Part shown: piece by piece, positions 28,056 through 40,611 of the stretch | How the letters are laid out: each line of letters starts with the position of its first letter | Numbering within the stretch: position 1 is the stretch's first letter | NCBI RefSeq assembly: GCF_008386565.1 | Contig: NZ_VUKA01000001.1 | Span: 496,001 to 560,000, forward strand | DNA: 64,000 bases | DNA from: Teichococcus oryzae | GTDB lineage: Bacteria > Pseudomonadota > Alphaproteobacteria > Acetobacterales > Acetobacteraceae | Reading direction: 5' to 3' | Position numbers and translations under genes: made by a program | Notes under the pieces: model-generated | What the model saw: the letters and a program-made list of their open reading frames with translations, nothing else | The model's database searches: none | Told to the model about the DNA's origin: nothing

Positions 28056-28967
28056 TCATTCCGCGCGGGGATGCGCCTTCTGCCAGGTTTCCAGCAGCCG
28101 CACCGCGTCCACCGTGGTGTAGCGCTGGGTGGTGGACAGGCTGGCATGGCCCAGCAATTCCTGGATGGAGCGCAGGTCGCCCCCGGCCCCCAGCAGATGG
28201 GTGGCGAAGGAATGCCGCAGCGCATGGGGCGTGGCATTCTCCGGCAGCCCGGCCAGGCGGCGGTAATCGCGCAGGGCCTTCTGCGCCACGGCGGGGTCCA
28301 GCCTGCCGCCGCGCGCGCCGGTGAACAGCGGCGCCTCGGGCGGCGGATTGCCGCGCAGGGCGACATAGGCTGCCACCGCCTGCGCCACGGCGGGCAGCAC
28401 CGGCACGATTCGCTCCTTGTTGCCCTTGCCGCGCACCTTCAGGCCCTGGCCAGCGCGCGGCGCGTCGCGGATGTCGAGTCCAAGAGCCTCCGAGATGCGC
28501 AACCCGCAGCCATAAAGCAGGGTGAACAGGGCGGTGTCGCGGGCCGCCTGCAAGGGCGTGTGCTCCACCGAGCCGACCGAGCCCGCCACCTCGCGCGCCT
28601 GTTCCGCCGTCAGGGGGCGGGGGGCGGGGGGCACCACCCTCGGGCCGCGCAACCCTGCGAGTGCCAGCGGCTCGATCCCGTGATGCCGCGCCAGGAAGCG
28701 CAGAAAGCCGCGCAGGGCCGCCAGCTGCCGGGCGCGGGTGGCGTTGCCGACCTTGTCCCGCGTGGCGCGCTCGGCCAGGAAGGCGCGGATATCGGCCGGG
28801 CGCAGCGCGGCGATGGCGCCGAGATCCGGCTCGGCCCCCTGGTGGCGGGTCAGGAATCCCAGGAAATCGGCCAGGTCGGCGCCATAGGCGGCCAGGGTGT
28901 GCGGGCTGGCGCGCCGTTCCCGGGCGAGCCAGTCCAGCCAGCGCTGCCGTGCCTCCAATCCCGTCAT
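28056..28967 (-). CDS. xerC: Tyrosine recombinase XerC
   Basis: A 303-residue site-specific recombinase that with XerD resolves chromosome dimers at dif. An N-terminal SAM-like core-binding domain (about 1-105) is followed by the catalytic domain with all active-site residues: Arg157 (LYGCGLRISEAL), Lys181 (VRGKGNKERIVP), His248-x-x-Arg251 (HALRHSFATHLL), His274 (LLGHASLSTTQ) and Tyr283 (RYTTVD). Start ATG at 28967 overlaps the stop of the DUF484 gene by 4 nt. This is a housekeeping recombinase, not a mobile-element integrase: there is no att-like repeat or phage gene nearby. Confidence 0.93.
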   Translation of the reverse strand: MTGLEARQRWLDWLARERRASPHTLAAYGADLADFLGFLTRHQGAEPDLGAIAALRPADIRAFLAERATRDKVGNATRARQLAALRGFLRFLARHHGIEPLALAGLRGPRVVPPAPRPLTAEQAREVAGSVGSVEHTPLQAARDTALFTLLYGCGLRISEALGLDIRDAPRAGQGLKVRGKGNKERIVPVLPAVAQAVAAYVALRGNPPPEAPLFTGARGGRLDPAVAQKALRDYRRLAGLPENATPHALRHSFATHLLGAGGDLRSIQELLGHASLSTTQRYTTVDAVRLLETWQKAHPRAE

Positions 28968-29581
28968 CGCGGCTTCCCCTCGATGCGGCTCAGGGCGGCG
29001 GCCAGGGCGGCGGCCAGGAATTGCAACTGGGCGGCGGCGCCGCGGCTGGGCAGCGCCGCCTTGTCGCGGGCGCCCAGCACCAGCAGCGTCGGGGGGCCGG
29101 GCAGCGGCACCAGGGCGAGGGCATCCCGCAGCACCAGCGCCGCCGCCTCGGCATGCAGCAGGAGCAGTTCGGTCGGCTCCAGCCGGATGAGGGCCTCCCG
29201 CCCGGCAGGCATCAGGCGGGAAACGCTTCCGGCCGGCAGCGACAGGCGATGCGCGGCGGGCGGCCCCTCGCTGGCCAGGGCGCAATGTTCCAGCCCCAGC
29301 AGGGCAGGCCATTCCTGCGCCACCGTTTCGGCCGGGTCGCGGCTGGCGATCAGCGCCAGGATGGCGGCCTGGATGCGGGCGGCGAAGCCATCGCCTTCGC
29401 GCGCGGCCTCGGTCAGGTGGCGCGTGGCCGCGCGCTCGGCGGTGATCATCGCCGCCATGTGGTCGGCCAGTTCCTCGCCATGCACGCGGCGGGGCGGGGC
29501 CAGCAGCCGGTACAGGTCCGGCCGCCCGGCCAGGAAGCCCGGATGGTCGCGCAGCCAGCCGGCCACGTCCTCCTCATTCAT
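28964..29581 (-). CDS. DUF484 family protein
   Basis: A 205-residue protein beginning MNEEDVAGWLRDHPGFLAGRPDLY, the hallmark N-terminus of DUF484, followed by a helical stretch and a GAF-like C-terminal region (ALALVPLPGPPTLLVLGARD). DUF484 genes are usually found directly before xerC, as here with a 4-nt overlap, but their function is not established. I chose the start at 29581 because the motif begins there; the open frame upstream reads into the fsa 3' end. Confidence 0.87.
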   Translation of the reverse strand: MNEEDVAGWLRDHPGFLAGRPDLYRLLAPPRRVHGEELADHMAAMITAERAATRHLTEAAREGDGFAARIQAAILALIASRDPAETVAQEWPALLGLEHCALASEGPPAAHRLSLPAGSVSRLMPAGREALIRLEPTELLLLHAEAAALVLRDALALVPLPGPPTLLVLGARDKAALPSRGAAAQLQFLAAALAAALSRIEGKPR

Positions 29582-29672
29582 CGGGCGCGGGCCGGCAGGC
29601 GGAAAAGGCGGGTCATGCGGCGCAGAGAAGGGCAGCGGGGCCCGCGCGTCAAAGAAAACCCGCCCTGGCGTG

Positions 29673-30329
29673 TCAGAGGATGCTCTGACCGGTCTTCTTC
29701 CAGTCCGCGGTAAAGGCCTCCAGCCCACGGTCGGTCAGCGGATGCTTGATCAGCTGGCGGATCACGGCGGGCGGCAGGGTGGCCACATGCGCGCCGAGCT
29801 TGGCGGCCTGCGCCAGGTGCAGCGGATGGCGGATGGAGGCCACCAGCACCTGCGTGGTCAGGTCCGGGTAGTTGCGGTAGATCTGCACGATGTCGGCGAT
29901 CAGCTGCATGCCGTCCTGCGCCAGGTCGTCCAGCCGGCCCACGAAGGGGGAGATGTAGGTGGCGCCCGCCTTGGCCGCCAGCAGCGCCTGGGTGGGGGAG
30001 AAGCACAGCGTCACGTTGACCGGCGTGCCTTCCTGCGTCAGCACCCGGCAGGTGCGCAGCCCGGCCTCCGTCAGCGGCACCTTGACCGTGACATTGCCGG
30101 CGATGTCACGCAGGTAGCGGCCCTCGGCCAACATGGTTTCATGGTCTTCCGCCGTCACCTCGGCGGAAACCGGGCCCGGGGTGATGTCGCAGATCTCGGC
30201 GATCACCTCGCTCATCTTGCGGCCCGACTTGGCGATCAGCGAGGGGTTGGTGGTGACGCCATCCACCATGCCAAGCTCAGCCAGGGCACGGATATCGGCC
30301 ACCTCGGCCGTGTCGACAAAGAACTTCAT
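29673..30329 (-). CDS. fsa: Transaldolase / fructose-6-phosphate aldolase-like
   Basis: A 218-residue short transaldolase of the TalC/FSA type. Start [20 protein letters not shown] and [14 protein letters not shown] are diagnostic; the Schiff-base lysine is Lys83 ([10 protein letters not shown]). Later blocks are [31 protein letters not shown] and [15 protein letters not shown]. It belongs to the nonoxidative pentose phosphate pathway, exchanging dihydroxyacetone units. Sequence alone does not separate transaldolase from fructose-6-phosphate aldolase activity. It is divergent from priA, with about 80 nt between starts. Confidence 0.92.
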   Translation of the reverse strand: MKFFVDTAEVADIRALAELGMVDGVTTNPSLIAKSGRKMSEVIAEICDITPGPVSAEVTAEDHETMLAEGRYLRDIAGNVTVKVPLTEAGLRTCRVLTQEGTPVNVTLCFSPTQALLAAKAGATYISPFVGRLDDLAQDGMQLIADIVQIYRNYPDLTTQVLVASIRHPLHLAQAAKLGAHVATLPPAVIRQLIKHPLTDRGLEAFTADWKKTGQSIL

Positions 30330-30410
30330 GGGGCAGGCCTCCGGTTGCGCCGAGGGTTTAGCAAGCCGGGGACGTTGAACGGAAGGCCGAGGCGGCGGAG
30401 ATAAGGGGAT

Positions 30411-32600
30411 ATGGCTCGTCTGCGTGTTCTGCTGCCCCTGCCGCTGGCCGGGACCTATGATTACCGGGTGCCGGCGGGCATGCCGCCGCCGCCGCCCGGC
30501 AGCTTCGTCCAGGTGCCGCTGAGCGGGCGCGAAACGCTGGGCGTGGTGTGGGACGGGGAGCCCGATCCCGACCTGCCGGAGCGCCGGCTGCGCGACATCG
30601 CCGCCGTGTTCGACATCCCGCCGATGACCGAAAGCCTGCGCCGCTTCATCGAATGGGTGGCGGCCTACACGCTTTCGCCGCCCGGCGCGGTGCTGCGCAT
30701 GGCGATGAGCGCGCCTTCCGCCCTCGACCCGCCCGCGGCCAAGGCCGGCTGGCGGTTGTCCGAGGCCGGGCTGCGCGCCAAACTTGGCCAGTCCAATGCC
30801 CGCTTCACCGAGAACCGGCGTCGGGTGCTGGACACGCTGGAGGAAGGGGAGGTGCGCGGCGCCACCTCGCTTGCGGTGGCGGCCGGTGTTTCCGCCGGGG
30901 TGGTGCGCGGCATGGCGGAGGCGGGGCTGCTGGAGCCCGCCCTGCTGCCCCGCGCCGATGAGTTCCCCCGGCCCGACCTGTCCCGCCCCGGCCCGGCGCT
31001 CGGGCCCGAGCAGCAGGATGCGGCGGCGCAGCTGCGCGCGGCGGCGGCGGCCCGCCAGTTCGGCGTGACGCTGCTGACCGGCGTCACCGGCTCCGGCAAG
31101 ACCGAGGTGTATCTGGAAGCCGTGGCCGAATGCCTGAAGCAAGGGCGGCAGGCGCTGGTGCTGTTGCCGGAGATCGCGCTGTCCACCCAGTGGCTGGAAC
31201 GATTCGCCCGCCGCTTCGGCGCCGAGCCGGCGCTTTGGCATTCCGAGCTTGGGGGGCGCCGGCGCCGCGACACCTGGCGGGCGGTGGCGGAGGGGCGGGT
31301 GGATGTGCTGGTGGGCGCCCGCTCAGCCTTGTTCCTGCCCTTTCCCGATCTGGGCCTGATCGTGGTGGACGAGGAACACGAAACCTCCTTCAAGCAGGAG
31401 GAAGGCGTCATCTACAACGCGCGGGACATGGCGGTGGTGCGCGCCCGGCTGGCGGGGGCCGCCTGCGTCCTGGTGTCCGCCACGCCCAGCCTTGAGACGC
31501 TGACCAATGCCGAGCAGGGCCGCTACGCCGCCGTTCACCTGCCGGTGCGCCACGGTGGCGCCGCCCTGCCGGCGGTGGAGGTCATAGACCAGCGCGTGGC
31601 GCCGCCCGAGCGCGGCCGCTTCCTCAGCCCGTCTTTGGTGGCGGCGATCCGCGACACCATTGCCGGCGGCCAGCAGGCCATGCTGTTCCTCAACCGCCGC
31701 GGCTATGCGCCGCTGACGCTGTGCCGCCATTGCGGCCACCGCATGCGCTGCCCCAACTGCACGGCCTGGCTGGTGGAGCACCGGCTGCAGCGCCGGCTGC
31801 AATGCCACCATTGCGGCCATGCCGAGCCGATCCCGCCCACCTGCCCCGAATGCAACGCCGAGAACAGCCTGACGCCCCTCGGCCCCGGCGTGGAGCGGGT
31901 GCAGGAGGAAGCGGCCGAGATGTTCCCCGATGCGCGGCGGCTGGTGATGGCGTCCGACACCATTCCCGGCCCGGCGGCTGCGGCGGAGGCAGCGCGGGCC
32001 ATCGAGGCGCGTGAGGTGGACCTGATCATCGGCACCCAGATCGTCGCCAAGGGCTGGCACTTCCCGCACCTGACCCTGGTGGGGGTGGTGGATGCCGATC
32101 TCGGCCTCGCCGGCGGCGACCTGCGGGCGGCCGAGCGCACCGTCCAGCTGCTGCACCAGGTGGCGGGCCGCGCCGGCCGGGCGGAAGCCCCGGGCCGGGT
32201 GCTGCTGCAATCCTGGAGCCCGGAGCACCCGGTGATGCAGGCGCTGGTGTCCGGCGACCTTGATGGCTTCATGGCGGCGGAGGCCGGGCAGCGGCGCCCG
32301 GGCCACTGGCCGCCCTTCGGCCGCCTCGCTGCCCTGGTGGTCTCGGCCGAGGATGAGCGCGAAGCCGACCGGGTGGCGCGGGACCTCGGCATGGCGGCGC
32401 CGCGTGGGGAGGGGATGGAGGTGCTGGGCCCGGCCCCGGCGCCGCTGGCGATGCTGCGCGGCCGGCATCGCCGCCGCCTGCTCCTGAAGTGCCGGAGGGA
32501 GGTGGCGGTGCAGCCCATCCTGCGGGAATGGCTGGGGCGGGTCGCGGTGCCCGCCAGCGTGAAGGTGCAGGTGGATGTGGACCCGGTGAGCTTCCTGTAG
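30411..32600 (+). CDS. priA: Primosomal protein N' (PriA helicase)
   Basis: A 729-residue replication-restart helicase. The N-terminal 3'-DNA-binding domain ([17 protein letters not shown]) is followed by the helicase core with Walker [15 protein letters not shown] and a DEEH box. A zinc-binding insertion with eight cysteines runs from [13 protein letters not shown] to [37 protein letters not shown] and [19 protein letters not shown] are conserved C-terminal helicase motifs. It reloads the replicative helicase at stalled forks. Its position opposite fsa-DUF484-xerC is a familiar alphaproteobacterial arrangement. Confidence 0.95.
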   Translation: MARLRVLLPLPLAGTYDYRVPAGMPPPPPGSFVQVPLSGRETLGVVWDGEPDPDLPERRLRDIAAVFDIPPMTESLRRFIEWVAAYTLSPPGAVLRMAMSAPSALDPPAAKAGWRLSEAGLRAKLGQSNARFTENRRRVLDTLEEGEVRGATSLAVAAGVSAGVVRGMAEAGLLEPALLPRADEFPRPDLSRPGPALGPEQQDAAAQLRAAAAARQFGVTLLTGVTGSGKTEVYLEAVAECLKQGRQALVLLPEIALSTQWLERFARRFGAEPALWHSELGGRRRRDTWRAVAEGRVDVLVGARSALFLPFPDLGLIVVDEEHETSFKQEEGVIYNARDMAVVRARLAGAACVLVSATPSLETLTNAEQGRYAAVHLPVRHGGAALPAVEVIDQRVAPPERGRFLSPSLVAAIRDTIAGGQQAMLFLNRRGYAPLTLCRHCGHRMRCPNCTAWLVEHRLQRRLQCHHCGHAEPIPPTCPECNAENSLTPLGPGVERVQEEAAEMFPDARRLVMASDTIPGPAAAAEAARAIEAREVDLIIGTQIVAKGWHFPHLTLVGVVDADLGLAGGDLRAAERTVQLLHQVAGRAGRAEAPGRVLLQSWSPEHPVMQALVSGDLDGFMAAEAGQRRPGHWPPFGRLAALVVSAEDEREADRVARDLGMAAPRGEGMEVLGPAPAPLAMLRGRHRRRLLLKCRREVAVQPILREWLGRVAVPASVKVQVDVDPVSFL

Positions 32601-32636
32601 CCGCCCCTGTGGCCCGATTGTTCCCGAAAACCGGCC

Positions 32637-32668
32637 AGCCGGTGAATCCGCCGTAAGGATTCCCGGCT
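32637..32668 (+). terminator. Hairpin between priA and atpH
   Basis: AGCCGG (32637-32642) pairs with CCGGCT (32663-32668), and GAATCC (32644-32649) with GGATTC (32657-32662): a 12-bp stem with one bulged T and a 7-nt loop, about 35 nt after the priA stop. There is no T-run. The atp promoter must lie between this and 32820. Confidence 0.5.
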
Positions 32669-32820
32669 ACCCCAGTTGCCGCATCGCGACACATCGTGGT
32701 AATGCCGGCGCGCCGCGACGAACCTTGTTCGCCGCTTCATGAACATGTCCGGCCGCAGACTCTGCCACTCGGGTGGGGTCAGGTGGCGGGACGCCGGTAA
32801 AGCAGAGAACGGGATCTTCC

Positions 32821-34939
<2,119 letters not shown>

Positions 34940-34964
34940 CGCCAGGCGCGGGGGACAGGGATCC

Positions 34965-37294
<2,330 letters not shown>

Positions 37295-37304
37295 GGATCG
37301 AGCG

Positions 37305-37718
37305 ATGGCCACCTTCGACCTGGAACTGGTCAGCCCGGAGAAGCTGCTGCTTTCCCGCCCCGTCGAGATGGCCATCATCCCGGCGGCCGAGGGCGAGATG
37401 GGTGTGCTTCCCGGCATGGCGCCGATGATCGTGGCCCTGAAGGGCGGCGTCATCCGCGTGCAGGAAAACGGCGCCATCACCGAGAAGCTGTTCGTCATGG
37501 GCGGCTTCGCGGAGATCACGCCGACCCGCGTGACCGTGCTGGCCGATGAGGCGACGCCGGTGACGCAGCTTTCCCGCGCCCAGGCGGCGGAACGAGTCCG
37601 GGAGGCGGAGGCCGCCTATGCCGGCACCGCTTCCACCGCGACGCCCGAGGAGCGGGAACTGGCCATGGACCGCCTCCTGGCGGTTCGCGAAATGGAAGCC
37701 GCCGCCGAAGCCGCCTGA
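37305..37718 (+). CDS. atpC: ATP synthase F1 epsilon subunit
   Basis: A 137-residue subunit with the beta-sandwich domain (FDLELVSPEKLLLSRPVEMAIIPAAEGEMGVLPGMAPMI) and a two-helix C-terminal region (RAQAAERVREAEAAYAG then EERELAMDRLLAVREMEAAAEAA) that can regulate ATP hydrolysis. It is the last gene of the operon, 10 nt after atpD and followed by a strong terminator. Confidence 0.95.
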   Translation: MATFDLELVSPEKLLLSRPVEMAIIPAAEGEMGVLPGMAPMIVALKGGVIRVQENGAITEKLFVMGGFAEITPTRVTVLADEATPVTQLSRAQAAERVREAEAAYAGTASTATPEERELAMDRLLAVREMEAAAEAA

Positions 37719-37742
37719 CGCTTCGATCTTTTCGGAATGCGG

Positions 37743-37777
37743 ACGCCGCCCTGGGCAACCAGGGCGGCGTTTCGTTT
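37743..37777 (+). terminator. Intrinsic terminator of atpHAGDC
   Basis: A 12-bp perfect stem (37743-37754 with 37759-37770, arms ACGCCGCCCTGG / CCAGGGCGGCGT) with a GCAA tetraloop, then TTCGTTT, 24 nt after the atpC stop. Confidence 0.88.
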
Positions 37778-37862
37778 GCGATGGCGCATAAACAGGTTTC
37801 GCAACCATTCCGTGTGTGCTGCACTGCGCTCCTGTGGTGGAGGTGGAGATGGCGCGGGATCT

Positions 37863-38972
37863 ATGGGTGAAATTTTGCGTCTGACCCGGCGGAGCCTGCC
37901 CGGCATCGCTGCTGGCCTCCTGGCGCCGCCTGCTTTGGCGCAAGAGGCAGGTCTCGGCGCCCTGGGGCGGGTCCGCGGCATCAGCTTCGGGGCCGCCGTG
38001 CAGCTTTCCCTGCTGGAACAGGATGCCCGCTACCGCCAGGCCTTCGCCGATGAGGCGGCGCTGCTGGTGCCGGAATGGGAGGCCAAATGGGAAGCCCTGC
38101 AGCCCGAGGAAGGCCGCTTCGACACCGCGCCGCTGGATGGCATCCTGAACTGGGCCAGGGCCGCCCGGATGCCGGTGCGCGGCCATGCGCTGGTCTGGCA
38201 CAACGCCATGCCCGACTGGCTGGTGGCGGCGCTGGGCGAGGGGCGGAACCGCGCACTCGGCCTGCTGAAAGCGCATTTCGACTTCGTCCTGAACCATGCG
38301 CGCAGCCAGATCCGGGACTGGGATGTGGTGAATGAGCCGATCGCCAATCCCCCTGGCAGCGATCTGCCTGAACGCGGCCCGGGACCCTTGCGCGACACGC
38401 CCTGGCTGCGGGCCCTTGGCCCCTCCTATATCGAGACGGCGTTCCGCATGGCGCGGGAGCGCGACCCCACGCTGCGCCTGACGCTGAACGAATACGGGGT
38501 GGAGGAGGATACGCCGGACGCGGCCGAGAAGCGCCGGCGCCTGCTGGCCCTGCTGCGGAATCTGGTGAACCGGGGCGTGCCGATCGACGCGGTGGGCATC
38601 CAGGCGCATCTGCAATTGGTGCGGCCCTTCCGGCCAGAGCCCTTCGCCGCCTTCCTCGCCGAGATCCGCGGCCTTGGCCTTGCCGTGCTGATCACCGAGC
38701 TGGACATCCGCGAAACCGCCGCGGCCCCGCCCGACCTCGCGCGGCGGGACGCGCTGGTGGCGGAACGGGCGGAAGCCTTTCTGTCCTGCGCCGTGCAGGC
38801 CGGCGTGCGGACGGTGCTGAGCTGGGGCCTGACCGACCGCTATTCATGGCTCGCCAGCGATCCGGGCGTGGCCCTGCCCGGGGGGCGCACCCATCGGGGC
38901 CTGCCCCTGGATGGCGATTACCGCCGGAAGCCGATGTGGCATGCCGTCGCCCGGAGTTTCACCCGGGGCTGA
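37863..38972 (+). CDS. Exported GH10 family endo-1,4-beta-xylanase
   Basis: A 369-residue protein. Residues 1-28 look like a twin-arginine-type signal peptide (LTRRSLPGIAAGLLAPPALAQE). The rest is a glycoside hydrolase family 10 barrel: KWEALQPEEGRFD, RGHALVWHNAMPDWL, acid/base Glu158 in WDVVNEPI, nucleophile Glu279 in ITELDIRE, and a C-terminal LSWGLTDRYSWL. All catalytic features are intact, so xylan or a related beta-1,4-glycan is the expected substrate. There is no carbohydrate-binding module. The ATG at 37863 was chosen because the signal peptide starts there; the upstream frame overlaps the atp terminator. No other polysaccharide genes are nearby. Confidence 0.88.
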   Translation: MGEILRLTRRSLPGIAAGLLAPPALAQEAGLGALGRVRGISFGAAVQLSLLEQDARYRQAFADEAALLVPEWEAKWEALQPEEGRFDTAPLDGILNWARAARMPVRGHALVWHNAMPDWLVAALGEGRNRALGLLKAHFDFVLNHARSQIRDWDVVNEPIANPPGSDLPERGPGPLRDTPWLRALGPSYIETAFRMARERDPTLRLTLNEYGVEEDTPDAAEKRRRLLALLRNLVNRGVPIDAVGIQAHLQLVRPFRPEPFAAFLAEIRGLGLAVLITELDIRETAAAPPDLARRDALVAERAEAFLSCAVQAGVRTVLSWGLTDRYSWLASDPGVALPGGRTHRGLPLDGDYRRKPMWHAVARSFTRG

Positions 38973-39038
38973 GGGGGGGGGCGACAGGCGGCGCCATCCG
39001 GTGTTGGATGGCCGCTGATGACTCGCGGAGCACGCCCC

Positions 39039-40094
39039 ATGGACCTTGCCCTTCTGGAAACCCCTGTTCCCGTGGTGGGGCTGGATATTGTCGAGGCCAA
39101 TCTGAAGCGGATGCAGGATTACTGCGACCGCATGGGCCTCGCCCTGCGCCCGCACATCAAGACGCACAAGATTCCCGCCCTGGCGCATCGCCAGCTGGAA
39201 CTCGGCGCCAAGGGCATCACCTGCCAGAAGCTTGGCGAGGCCGAGGTGATGGCGGATGCCGGCATCGACGACATCCTGATCTCCTACCCCATTGTAGGGG
39301 AAGGCAAGGCGCTGCGGCTGGCGGCGCTGGCGAAGCGCGCGGCGATGCGCGTGTCGCTGGACAATCCCGTGGCGCTGGCGACGGTCGCTGAGGCCGGCCG
39401 CATCGGCGGCGAGATCGGCGTGCTGGTCGAGTTCGACAGCGGCAATGGCCGCACCGGCGTCACCTCCATCGACCAGGTGCTGGAACTGGCCCGCGCCGCG
39501 CGGGACACGAATGGTGTGCGCTTCGACGGCCTGATGAACTATCCCGTCAATGCCCGCACCGGCGAGATCCTGCGCGACCTCCTGCCGCGGCTGGAGGCGG
39601 AAGGGCTGAAGCCGGCGGTGATCTCCGGCGGCGGCACCCCCAACGCCTTCCGCACGCATGAGATGGCGCCGGTCACGGAGCTTCGCGTCGGCACCTACAT
39701 CTACAATGACCGCATGACGGTCGCCGCCGGCCATGCCGCCTGGGAAGATTGCGCCTACGCCGTGCATGTCACGGTGATCAGCCGCCCCCGCCCGGACCTC
39801 GCCATCATCGATGCCGGTTCCAAGGTGTTCTCCTCCGACCCGATGCCGGCCGGCACGGGGGAGGGGCATGGCTATTTCCCTGCCTATCCGGGGGCGAAGC
39901 TGGCCAAAATGAGCGAGGAGCACGGCATGGTGGACGTGTCCGCCTGCGCCGAGGGCCCGCGCATCGGCGAGCGGCTGCGCGTCATTCCCAACCATGTCTG
40001 CCCGGTCAGCAACCTGCATGATCGCCTGGCCTTCACCAGGGGCGGGGTGTTCCAGGGCTTCTGCGACATCGCTGCGCGCGGGCGCAGCCAGTGA
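39039..40094 (+). CDS. D-threonine aldolase / D-serine dehydratase-like PLP enzyme
   Basis: A 351-residue fold-type III PLP enzyme. The alanine-racemase-like barrel carries the PLP lysine at Lys41 (LRPHIKTHK), and the C-terminal domain has the metal motif His319-x-Cys321 (IPNHVCPVSNL) seen in D-threonine aldolases and eukaryotic-type D-serine dehydratases. Both cleave or dehydrate D-beta-hydroxy amino acids with a divalent metal. I chose ATG 39039 (MDLALLETPVPVVGLD), which has GGAG 8 nt upstream and matches the family N-terminus; ATG 39018 would add seven residues. The adjoining RidA gene slightly favours a dehydratase, because such enzymes release reactive enamines. Confidence 0.85.
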   Translation: MDLALLETPVPVVGLDIVEANLKRMQDYCDRMGLALRPHIKTHKIPALAHRQLELGAKGITCQKLGEAEVMADAGIDDILISYPIVGEGKALRLAALAKRAAMRVSLDNPVALATVAEAGRIGGEIGVLVEFDSGNGRTGVTSIDQVLELARAARDTNGVRFDGLMNYPVNARTGEILRDLLPRLEAEGLKPAVISGGGTPNAFRTHEMAPVTELRVGTYIYNDRMTVAAGHAAWEDCAYAVHVTVISRPRPDLAIIDAGSKVFSSDPMPAGTGEGHGYFPAYPGAKLAKMSEEHGMVDVSACAEGPRIGERLRVIPNHVCPVSNLHDRLAFTRGGVFQGFCDIAARGRSQ

Positions 40095-40108
40095 GTGGAG
40101 CGCAACAG

Positions 40109-40573
40109 ATGAACGACACCGCCGAATCCCGCCTCGCCGCCCTCGGGCACAGCCTGCCGGTGGTGGGCAAGCCGTTGTTCTCCTATGTGCCGTTCCGGCG
40201 GGCGGGGGATGTCGCCTATATCTCCGGCCAGGTGCCGCGCCACGCCGATGGCAGCCTGACCACCGGCAAGGTGGGGGAGGCGCTGGGGCTGGAGGAAGCC
40301 CGGCAGGCAGCGGTCCTTTGCGCCCTGCACATCCTCGCGGTGGCCAAGGCGGCCGCCGGCTCGCTGGAGAAGGTGGAGGTGCTGAAGGTGTTCGGCATGG
40401 TCAATGCCGTGCCGGATTACGGCGACCAGCCCAAGGTCATCGATGCCTGCTCCAACCTGCTGGTGGAGGTGCTGGGCGAGCGCGGCCGCCATGCCCGCTC
40501 GGCGGTGGGGATGGGCTCGCTGCCCTCCAACGTGCCGGTGGAGATCGAGGCGGTGATCCGCATCCTCGACTGA
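40109..40573 (+). CDS. RidA family protein (enamine/imine deaminase-like)
   Basis: A 154-residue RidA/YjgF/YER057c/UK114 family member, of the longer type with an N-terminal ESRLAALGHSLP segment. The core DVAYISGQVPRHADGS and a C-terminal VPVEIEAVIRI are visible. RidA proteins hydrolyse 2-aminoacrylate-type intermediates released by PLP enzymes; this longer subgroup lacks a clear conserved arginine, so activity is uncertain. It lies 14 nt after the D-threonine aldolase-like gene with GGAG 8 nt before ATG 40109, so the two are probably cotranscribed. Confidence 0.85.
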   Translation: MNDTAESRLAALGHSLPVVGKPLFSYVPFRRAGDVAYISGQVPRHADGSLTTGKVGEALGLEEARQAAVLCALHILAVAKAAAGSLEKVEVLKVFGMVNAVPDYGDQPKVIDACSNLLVEVLGERGRHARSAVGMGSLPSNVPVEIEAVIRILD

Positions 40574-40611
40574 TCGCGGGCCGGGGGAAGGGCGCCTCCC
40601 CCGGCCGCTGC

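Noticed and set aside
28056-28967. Tyrosine recombinase as evidence of an integrated mobile element
   Set aside because: Its sequence and the DUF484 neighbour identify the housekeeping XerC; there are no phage genes, tRNA target or flanking repeats.
38970-38982. Run of G after the xylanase stop as a phase-variation tract
   Set aside because: It lies outside coding sequence and no nearby frame would be switched by length change.
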